A DNA stretch of 64,000 nt from Bacteroidetes bacterium 46-16 (GTDB lineage: Bacteria > Bacteroidota > Bacteroidia > Chitinophagales > Chitinophagaceae): NCBI GenBank assembly GCA_001897835.1, contig MKUN01000012.1, forward strand, positions 62,001 to 126,000, in the 5' to 3' direction. The notes under the pieces are model-generated. The model was not told the DNA's origin. It worked only from the letters and a program-made list of their open reading frames with translations, and did not search any database. Shown here piece after piece: positions 58,373 through 64,000 of this stretch. Within the stretch, counting starts at the first letter, position 1. Every line of letters begins with the position of its first letter. A program made the translations under genes and the position numbers.

Positions 58373-60055
58373 TTATTGCTTGACGGTTATCAAAAAGTCT
58401 TTTGGGAAAGTAATGTTATACCCCTGGTCCCAGGATACGTGTTTCCAGTCGGCGGAGGGTGCTATCTTTTGGGCATACTCACCTGAGCTGATCATCATGG
58501 GCAGCGTAAAGCCCGGCACTACGTTGGCAAAGTGATAATAGAGTTTGGTGCCTTTGATATAATATTCCAGCATGGGTATGTCTGCCGTGCGCAGGTACTG
58601 GTTGAAGAGGGGGCTGAGGTCCATACCGCTGAATTTGTTGATGTAATCCTCTACCTGTTTCGTGGTCACGGTGGAATGGTAAAATTCTTTGTTCATGCCC
58701 CGCAGCATCTGGCGGAATTTTTCATCATCGTTCATCAGCATGCGTATCGTATGTATAAGGGCTGCTCCTTTATTATACATATCGGCCGATCCTTCGTGGT
58801 TCACGCCATAGTCGCCAATCACAGGCCGGTCATTATCTTCTTCTTTCATTTGACCGCGTATGTATTCGTAACCCTTGTCTTTGCCGAAAGCGCATTCCGA
58901 GAATAGTGTTTCGCTATAAGTGGTGATCCCCTCATGTATCCAGTTATCGGCTATGTCGGCAGCGGTGATACTATTACCAAACCATTCATGCCCGCTCTCA
59001 TGCACTATAATGAAATCGAAGAGCAGGCCCACGCCGCTATTGCTCAGGTCTTTACCTTTGTAGCCCATTTTGTATTCATTGCCATAGGCTATGGCGCTTT
59101 GGTGCTCCATGCCCAGGTAAGGGGCCTCTACCAGTTTGTAGCCGTCTTCATAAAAAGGGTAGGGGCCCATCCAGTGCTCAAAGCAGTGCAACATAGGCTT
59201 CACCACTTCAAACTGTTGTACGGCCTTTTCCTGGTTATAGCGCAGCACATAGTAATCAAGGTCCAGCACGCCTTTTTCGCCTACCAGGGTATCGTGCCAG
59301 TGCACGTAGTCACCTATGTAAAAGGTAATATCGTAGTTGTTGATGGGATTCTGTACTTTCCAGTGGCTGCCATGCCCTTCACTGATGATATGGGTTTTCG
59401 TACTGTCTGTTGAAGGGGCAACCTGGTAGAACCGGTCACTCCCCGTTTCGAAGTACTGTCTGCCGTTACTGACCACCTCAAGGCCGTTTGGGGCAAATAT
59501 ATTGATATCGGCCCCCTGTTCCGGTTCATCCCATTGGGCATCTTTGCAGGGCCACCATGCGCTGGCCCCAAGGCCCTGGCAGGCTACCGCTACCCAGGGC
59601 TTACCGGTACTGTCTTTGCCCCAAATAAAGCCACCGTCCCACGGCGGGCGCTTTGCGGTTACCGGGCTGCCGTGATAGTAAATTTGCAGCTTCTTATTTG
59701 TCCCCTTTGGCAGTTCATGAAAAGGGTGTTTCAGCCACCATACATTACTGTCGTTCACCGCTTCCAGTAGTTTACCCTCCAGTTTCACGCTATCCAGTAT
59801 CATGGGTTGCTGCAGGTCTATCTGCATGCTGTCATGGGCAGTACCCGTCACCTCAAAGTGTATATCCACGCTGCCGAAGATGCTTTTGTCGGCCATATTA
59901 AAAACAACATTGAGCCCGTAATGCTGCACATCCCACCAGTTGCGGCCCGGTCCGTTACTGCCACGCAGGGTATCGGCATGGGTATAAGCAAATGTGGTAT
60001 TTGCCATGAGCAAATACCACATCAGTATCAATATGCTATAAAAGCTTTTGTACAT
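58373..60055 (-). CDS. secreted M1 family aminopeptidase
   Basis: A 560-residue gluzincin with a Sec signal (residues 1-24, ending NTTFAY). Zinc site HESGHEWFGNSIT (HExxH) with the downstream glutamate in WIHEGITTYSE, and the exopeptidase motif as LGMEHQSAIAYGNEY, are clear. N-terminal beta domain with the NWWDVQHYGLNV start is typical of Bacteroidota M1 enzymes. It probably trims peptides in the periplasm. Its ATG overlaps the stop of the upstream FKBP gene by one base (TAATG), so the two are coupled. Confidence 0.92.
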   Translation of the reverse strand: MYKSFYSILILMWYLLMANTTFAYTHADTLRGSNGPGRNWWDVQHYGLNVVFNMADKSIFGSVDIHFEVTGTAHDSMQIDLQQPMILDSVKLEGKLLEAVNDSNVWWLKHPFHELPKGTNKKLQIYYHGSPVTAKRPPWDGGFIWGKDSTGKPWVAVACQGLGASAWWPCKDAQWDEPEQGADINIFAPNGLEVVSNGRQYFETGSDRFYQVAPSTDSTKTHIISEGHGSHWKVQNPINNYDITFYIGDYVHWHDTLVGEKGVLDLDYYVLRYNQEKAVQQFEVVKPMLHCFEHWMGPYPFYEDGYKLVEAPYLGMEHQSAIAYGNEYKMGYKGKDLSNSGVGLLFDFIIVHESGHEWFGNSITAADIADNWIHEGITTYSETLFSECAFGKDKGYEYIRGQMKEEDNDRPVIGDYGVNHEGSADMYNKGAALIHTIRMLMNDDEKFRQMLRGMNKEFYHSTVTTKQVEDYINKFSGMDLSPLFNQYLRTADIPMLEYYIKGTKLYYHFANVVPGFTLPMMISSGEYAQKIAPSADWKHVSWDQGYNITFPKDFLITVKQ

Positions 60056-60918
60056 TATTGTATATCGGCTACTTCCACCTCAAAGATAAGCACTGCATCG
60101 GGAGGAATGGAACCACCGGCACCACGATGGCCATAGGCCAGCGATGATGGTATATACAGGGTGGCTTTAGCTCCTTTTTTCAGCAGGGCCACACCTTCGT
60201 CCCAGCCGGCTATCACATGGTGCTGGCCCAGCGGGAAGGAAAATGGCTGTACGTGATGGAAAGCGCTGTCCACGTTCGAGTCGAATTTTTTACCGTCCAT
60301 GGTCATGCCTGTATAGTTCACAAACACGGTCTGGCCTGTTTTGGGGTTGTCGCCAGTGCCTTGCTTGGTTATCTTGTAATACAGGCCCGATGCGGTCTTG
60401 GTCGGCTTCAGCTTGTTCTTCTTGAAGTAGGCTTGCAGCAGCGAGTCGTCTATATGATTCTGTGCTGCGGCTTGCTTGGCTTCTTCAGCTTTCATTTCTT
60501 CCTGCGACTTTACAGATACCAGCACTACATCATACTCTACCATTTCACCATCTTTCAGCCAGGGCATATTAGCACCTGCTTTTTTCATTGAGTCTGCAGG
60601 CACCATGATCACGGCACTGTCGCCCACGGCTATGTTCACGAAGGCTTCTGCCGGATCGCCGTTGAAAGCCGGTTTCTGTATGGCCAGCGGCACAGGCTTG
60701 TCGGCATTCATTTTACGGGAATCGAATACAGTGCTGTCACCCGCTATGAAATGTATATGCATTTCGGCCAGGTCGCCTATCACGGGTTTACGTCCGTTAG
60801 GGTTATGCGTTACGATCTTATATTTTACCCCGTTAGCCGTTGTGGTGAAGCCGTCATTTTGTGCAAAGAGGCTGCTCATCGGCGAAAGGGCGATACATAA
60901 TACCAGTAATTTCTTCAT
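60055..60918 (-). CDS. periplasmic FKBP-type peptidyl-prolyl isomerase
   Basis: A 287-residue exported FKBP (Sec signal MKKLLVLCIALSPMSSLFAQ). The C-terminal FKBP domain has KTGQTVFVNYTGMTMDGKKFDSN, VIAGWDEGVALLKKGAKATLYIPSSLAYG and PPDAVLIFEVEV, all standard. The N-terminal half holds a second, degenerate FKBP-like unit (MHIHFIAGDSTVFDSR..VGDSAVIMVPADS). It accelerates proline isomerisation during folding of exported proteins. Coupled by one base to the M1 peptidase downstream, 27 bases after the lipoprotein FKBP. Confidence 0.92.
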   Translation of the reverse strand: MKKLLVLCIALSPMSSLFAQNDGFTTTANGVKYKIVTHNPNGRKPVIGDLAEMHIHFIAGDSTVFDSRKMNADKPVPLAIQKPAFNGDPAEAFVNIAVGDSAVIMVPADSMKKAGANMPWLKDGEMVEYDVVLVSVKSQEEMKAEEAKQAAAQNHIDDSLLQAYFKKNKLKPTKTASGLYYKITKQGTGDNPKTGQTVFVNYTGMTMDGKKFDSNVDSAFHHVQPFSFPLGQHHVIAGWDEGVALLKKGAKATLYIPSSLAYGHRGAGGSIPPDAVLIFEVEVADIQ

Positions 60919-60945
60919 CAGTACAAGTTTTATTGTTGGTGTATA

Positions 60946-61836
60946 TTATTTAACGTCTTTTATGTCCACATCAAAGACAAGTACCGCGTTGGGGGGTATA
61001 GGGCCACCGCCTTGTGCGCCATAACCCAGTGTAGAAGGTATGAACAGTTTGGCCACGCTGCCTTTTTTCAGCAGTTGCAGTCCTTCGTCCCAGCCTTCTA
61101 TTACCATATGCTGGCCCACCTTTACAGTAAAGGGTTGCTTGTCTTTATGTGTTTTAGGATCATTAGAATCAAATTCTGTGCCATCCAGCAGTGTACCTGT
61201 ATAGATCACGGTAGCTTCCTGGCCGGCTTTTATGTTTTCGCCGGTGCCCGGTTTTTCTATAATGTAATAGATACCGTCAGCCGTTTTCTGTGGTTGCAGG
61301 TTGTTCTTTTTAAAGTAGTCCTGCAGCAGTGAGTCGTCAGTGGCTTTTTGCGTCGAAGCCTTTTCCATTTGCTCCTGCTGTGCCTGTGCTTTTGTCTTTA
61401 TACTTACCACTTTTATGCGATATTCCAGCGTTTTCCTGCCCTTCATCCATGGCGGCATTTTTTCGCCCCTTCTTTTGAAGGAGTCTATCGGGATACGGAA
61501 GATGCCGCTGTCGCCGGGGCTCAGCATGGTAAAACCTGCTTCAGGCTGAAATTTGTACCTCAGCTCCTGTACAGGCACATTTACTGGTTCTCCTTTTTGT
61601 GCAGTAGGTGCTGTTTGCACGGTACGTGAGTCAAAGAACATACTATCGTCGATGTATACTTTTATATGAGCCGCTACAATATCGCCCATCATGGCTTTAT
61701 TGTCTGCTTTGCCGCCTTTGATGATCTTGTATTGTAGTCCATCTTTTGTGGTTTGGAATCCGCCATTTTTATTGCAGGCCCCTAAGCCTAAAACTGCAAA
61801 TCCTATTGCAGTCGCAGCGATGATGTTCTTTGTCAT
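60946..61836 (-). CDS. FKBP-type peptidyl-prolyl isomerase lipoprotein (GldI-like)
   Basis: About 296 residues from ATG 61834-61836 (MTKNIIAATAIGFAVLGLGAC, lipobox LGAC); the frame is open 31 codons upstream. Same layout as the neighbouring FKBP: a degenerate N-terminal FKBP-like unit and a full C-terminal domain (VIYTGTLLDGTEFDSND, MVIEGWDEGLQLLKKGSVAKLFIPSTLGYG, PPNAVLVFDVDI). The two are paralogs. In flavobacteria a lipoprotein FKBP next to nrnA/ndk is GldI of gliding motility. The genomic position supports, but does not prove, that role. Confidence 0.88.
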   Translation of the reverse strand: MTKNIIAATAIGFAVLGLGACNKNGGFQTTKDGLQYKIIKGGKADNKAMMGDIVAAHIKVYIDDSMFFDSRTVQTAPTAQKGEPVNVPVQELRYKFQPEAGFTMLSPGDSGIFRIPIDSFKRRGEKMPPWMKGRKTLEYRIKVVSIKTKAQAQQEQMEKASTQKATDDSLLQDYFKKNNLQPQKTADGIYYIIEKPGTGENIKAGQEATVIYTGTLLDGTEFDSNDPKTHKDKQPFTVKVGQHMVIEGWDEGLQLLKKGSVAKLFIPSTLGYGAQGGGPIPPNAVLVFDVDIKDVK

Positions 61837-61876
61837 TTTGTTTGTTTGTATGGTTGTTTTTTGTTCTTTTTTAAAA

Positions 61877-62875
61877 TTACGAGGGGTGAATATCGGACAA
61901 AATTTCCTTAAAGTATGCAACCGCCTCATTTAAAGGCATTTTAAGGCTGCCACCCGATGCGTTGAAGTGTCCGCCCCCGTTAAAATGTTCACGGGCAAAG
62001 CTGCTTACATCAAAATTGCCTTTGCTGCGGAAGGAGAATTTCACCTCGTCACCGCGTTCCAGTATCAGGGTGGCAAATTGTATGTTAGCTATGCTCATCG
62101 GCAGGTTCACAATGCCTTCCGTATCGCCCGCCTGCAGGTCAAAGCGCATCATCTCTTTGCGCGACAGGGTCATCAGGCTGGCATTATAGTCAGGAAATAA
62201 CTCCATCTTTTCCAGTAGCATATAGCCTACAAAGCGCATACGCATAGCTGGCCATGAGTCATACACCAGGTCATGCACCTTGCTGTGGTCCAGGCCCTTG
62301 TGTTTCAGGTCGGCGATCATCTCATGCACGGTGGCCGTAGTGATGGGGAAACGGAAGGAGCCTGTATCGGTCATTACACCGGTATAAAGGCATTCCGCTA
62401 TTTCCGTATCTATCAGTTCATTGTCATTGCAGAGGTTGATGAAATCATAGACCATTTCGCAGGTGCTGCTTTTTTCAGGTATGCTCATACCGTAGTCCCA
62501 TACAGGGGCAGGTACCAGGTGGTGGTCTATTAGTATCTTGGGTTGGCTGGCTTCATCTAGGGCTTGCTCTATGAATTTGGTGCGGCTGAAATTATTGAAG
62601 TCCACACAAAAGATAAGGTCCGCATCATTCAGGGCCTGCTGGGCTTTTTTTGATTCTGCCTCCCAGCTCATCAGGCTGTCGATACCGGGCATCCATGCCA
62701 GGAAACCGGGTACTTCGTTGGGCGATACGGGTGTTACCGTGTGCCCTTTTTTGCGCAGGTAAAGCGCTAGTCCCAGCATGCTGCCCAAAGCATCGCCATC
62801 CGGTTTGTGGTGGGTGGTAATGAATATCTTTTTAGGCGTTTGCAGCAATGGAAAAGCATCTTGTATGGGGCGCAT
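61877..62875 (-). CDS. nrnA: DHH-family phosphoesterase, NrnA-like nanoRNase/pAp phosphatase
   Basis: A 332-residue DHH/DHHA1 protein. Motif I HHKPDGDALGS, motif II CVDFNNFSR, motif III DHH (LIDHHLVPAP), motif IV TDTGSFRF, and the DHHA1 glycine-rich GGGHFNASGG are all present. NrnA degrades short RNA oligomers and dephosphorylates 3'-phosphoadenosine 5'-phosphate. First gene of the minus-strand run nrnA - FKBP - FKBP - M1 peptidase; divergent from ndk. A -7 element is at 62905-62912. Confidence 0.92.
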   Translation of the reverse strand: MRPIQDAFPLLQTPKKIFITTHHKPDGDALGSMLGLALYLRKKGHTVTPVSPNEVPGFLAWMPGIDSLMSWEAESKKAQQALNDADLIFCVDFNNFSRTKFIEQALDEASQPKILIDHHLVPAPVWDYGMSIPEKSSTCEMVYDFINLCNDNELIDTEIAECLYTGVMTDTGSFRFPITTATVHEMIADLKHKGLDHSKVHDLVYDSWPAMRMRFVGYMLLEKMELFPDYNASLMTLSRKEMMRFDLQAGDTEGIVNLPMSIANIQFATLILERGDEVKFSFRSKGNFDVSSFAREHFNGGGHFNASGGSLKMPLNEAVAYFKEILSDIHPS

Positions 62876-62904
62876 TATATGGATATATAAATTGATTTAA
62901 GGCG

Positions 62905-62912
62905 CAAATGTA
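62905..62912 (-). promoter_or_regulatory. -7 element of the nrnA operon
   Basis: Reads TACATTTG on the minus strand, an exact TAnnTTTG. Predicted start near 62898, leader about 23 bases. No clear -33 box. Confidence 0.5.
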
Positions 62913-62993
62913 ACGATTTTGGTGGTTTCTGCAGGCCGGGGCACTATATAATAAATACAGTATTAACTTAACTTTTAAACAAAAGTTTTTCAC

Positions 62994-63001
62994 TACTTTT
63001 G
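62994..63001 (+). promoter_or_regulatory. -7 element of ndk
   Basis: TACTTTTG (exact TAnnTTTG), with TTTT at 62973-62976 as a weak -33 box. The predicted start near 63008 supports translation from the ATG at 63032, and a GGAT purine patch lies just before it. Confidence 0.55.
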
Positions 63002-63031
63002 CCGCGTCAAAAAATAAATTTCAAAGGATAT

Positions 63032-63448
63032 ATGTCAAATCGTACATTTACCATGATTAAGCCGGATGCAGTAAAAGCCGGTAATATTGGTAATATTTTG
63101 CAGATGATGAATGCGGCAGGTTTTAAGATCGTTGCTATGAAGTACACGAAGATAAGCCTGGAACAAGCAGGTAAGTTTTACGAAGTGCACAAAGAGCGCC
63201 CCTTTTATGGTGAGCTTACTGAGTTCATGAGTAGTGGTCCCATCGTGGCTGCAATTTTAGAAAAAGAGAATGCTGTCGCAGATTTTCGTAAATTGATCGG
63301 CGCAACCAACCCGGCGCAGGCCGAAGAGGGCACTATCCGTAAGTTATATGCCACTTCAGTAGGTGAGAATGCAGTACATGGTTCTGATAGCGATGAGAAT
63401 GCTAAGATAGAAGGCGACTTCTTCTTCAGTGGCCTGGAGCGCTTCTAA
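63032..63448 (+). CDS. ndk: nucleoside diphosphate kinase
   Basis: A 138-residue NDK from ATG 63032 ([17 protein letters not shown]); 11 upstream codons are open but precede the predicted transcript start. It exchanges the terminal phosphate between NTPs and NDPs. The phospho-histidine sits in [30 protein letters not shown] and [23 protein letters not shown] are standard. A strong terminator follows. Monocistronic. Confidence 0.96.
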   Translation: MSNRTFTMIKPDAVKAGNIGNILQMMNAAGFKIVAMKYTKISLEQAGKFYEVHKERPFYGELTEFMSSGPIVAAILEKENAVADFRKLIGATNPAQAEEGTIRKLYATSVGENAVHGSDSDENAKIEGDFFFSGLERF

Positions 63449-63498
63449 ATATACTATCCGCGTCGCTACCCTTGATATGACGCGCACTTGAAAACTAG

Positions 63499-63529
63499 GT
63501 CCCGCTACATTGCGGGACTTTTCTTTTTT
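63499..63529 (+). terminator. terminator of ndk
   Basis: GTCCCGC (63499-63505) and GCGGGAC (63512-63518) around a 6-base loop are followed by a T-rich tract. The convergent AHSA1 gene ends immediately beyond it. Confidence 0.8.
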
Positions 63530-64000
63530 TAAGAGTTGATCATTCCCGCCAGTTGCATGTTCTTATTCCGCAGGTCTATACCACCTTCCAGTATCGATTT
63601 CAGGTTGGCCAGGTAAAAGCACCAGCCCGTCTGGCAGCCAAGATTGTAATATACCATGCCGTGTTCATCTTCGGGTATCTGTTCCTGGGTCAGCATTACG
63701 ATATTTTCCCCGTTCACCTCACCTATCTGCACGGTCACTAAAGCCCCGGCCGTGAATGAGAATTTGATCTTGTCAATGCCATTCGTTTCCAGTACGGACC
63801 CTTTTTCAAAAGTAGTGTCGGGGTGCCCGTGCCATAGCCATTCATAGGTGTCACCGGCATGTATATGGCTATTGGCATCGCGCAGCTTCCCGTCTGTTGT
63901 ATGAAACTCCGCTTTGCGCAGGAACCATTGTTCCAGCTTCTCCCGTGTGGTCCATGCAGCATAGATCACCTGCACAGGGGCATTGATGTTTATCTTCTGA
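63529..64000 (-). CDS. AHSA1/SRPBCC-type protein, 5' end beyond the right edge
   Basis: At least 157 residues of a START/AHSA1 (SRPBCC) helix-grip-fold protein. The frame stays open to the edge (reading KININAPVQVIYAAWTT), so the true start is outside the window; the GTG at 63973-63975 is inside the first strand and not the start. Typical blocks are EKLEQWFL, GDTYEWLWHG, KIKFSFTAG and GMVYYNLGCQTGWCFYLANLKSILEGGIDLR. The C-terminal helix is normal. Such domains bind hydrophobic ligands or assist chaperones; the ligand is unknown. Confidence 0.82.
   Translation of the reverse strand, partial: QKININAPVQVIYAAWTTREKLEQWFLRKAEFHTTDGKLRDANSHIHAGDTYEWLWHGHPDTTFEKGSVLETNGIDKIKFSFTAGALVTVQIGEVNGENIVMLTQEQIPEDEHGMVYYNLGCQTGWCFYLANLKSILEGGIDLRNKNMQLAGMINS

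Noticed and set aside
1-64000. tRNA, rRNA, tmRNA, CRISPR arrays, IS elements and prophage
   Set aside because: I looked for conserved T-loop strings, repeat-spacer patterns, transposase motifs and phage structural genes and found none.

Overview
The window is chromosomal DNA of a Bacteroidota bacterium, most probably of the Chitinophagaceae (Sphingobacteriia/Chitinophagia side). Evidence read directly: many exported proteins end in type IX secretion (T9SS) C-terminal domains. One large protein carries SprB repeats and a gliding-motility-type C-terminus. Promoters fit the Bacteroidota pattern (TTTG, about 19 bp, TAnnTTTG), best seen upstream of rpsL. There are a mitochondrial-type citrate synthase, bacillithiol synthesis (bshA), lipid A synthesis (lpxK) and few Shine-Dalgarno sequences. 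I see no rRNA, tRNA, CRISPR array, insertion sequence or prophage. Most of the window is ordinary core and secreted-protein gene content of about 45-48% GC by eye. Two patches are clearly AT-rich (about 8.5-9.25 kb and 54.0-55.65 kb).

Layout. 0-4.3 kb: lutA-like, ribH, a TPR protein and pdhA on the minus strand, with recF divergent. 4.4-9.2 kb, plus strand: citrate synthase, a deoxyhypusine-synthase-like protein that lacks the catalytic lysine, a BNR-repeat T9SS protein and a small exported protein. 9.2-21.3 kb: a CrtI-like oxidoreductase, a phosphoglucosamine mutase-type enzyme, an M16 protease, a five-PAS histidine kinase with its response regulator, recA, and rpsL-rpsG with its own terminator. 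21.4-29.1 kb: a cold-shock protein, membrane protein, exported PLP enzyme plus DUF5996 protein, a YARHG lipoprotein, and the operon SDR-ABC ATPase-ABC permease-surE. 29.2-35.8 kb: three tandem paralogous T9SS proteins, lpxK, a YD-repeat-like protein and a vWA lipoprotein. 36.1-43.4 kb: desaturase, OppC-type permease, M28 peptidase, a c-type haem protein, bshA, an AhpD-like protein and an amino-acid permease. 43.4-46.9 kb: an acidic protein and an envelope group (YdcF, M23, DUF1801, L,D-transpeptidase). 46.9-53.9 kb: the SprB-repeat protein, an esterase, a hibernation factor, a sterol-desaturase-family protein, a small two-gene nucleotidyltransferase cassette and a DUF3830 protein. 54.0-55.65 kb: an AT-rich insert-like stretch with a 28-bp near-identical direct repeat. 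55.7-64 kb: mutS, an M1 peptidase, two FKBP isomerases and nrnA in apparent operon order, divergent ndk, and an AHSA1-type protein cut by the right edge.

How the genes work together: much of the window supports the cell envelope. This includes T9SS cargo, periplasmic folding and proteolysis (FKBP, M1, M16, M28, M23), lipid A, desaturated and hydroxylated lipids, and peptidoglycan editing. The rest is central metabolism, translation and DNA repair (recF, recA, mutS). The items most worth checking are the lysine-less DHS-like protein, the ribH promoter sitting inside a terminator loop, the direct-repeat-bounded AT-rich segment, the small protein/nucleotidyltransferase cassette, the lipoprotein that also has a T9SS sorting domain, and the KR-type signal on a PLP enzyme. 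No complete new system can be proven from sequence alone.
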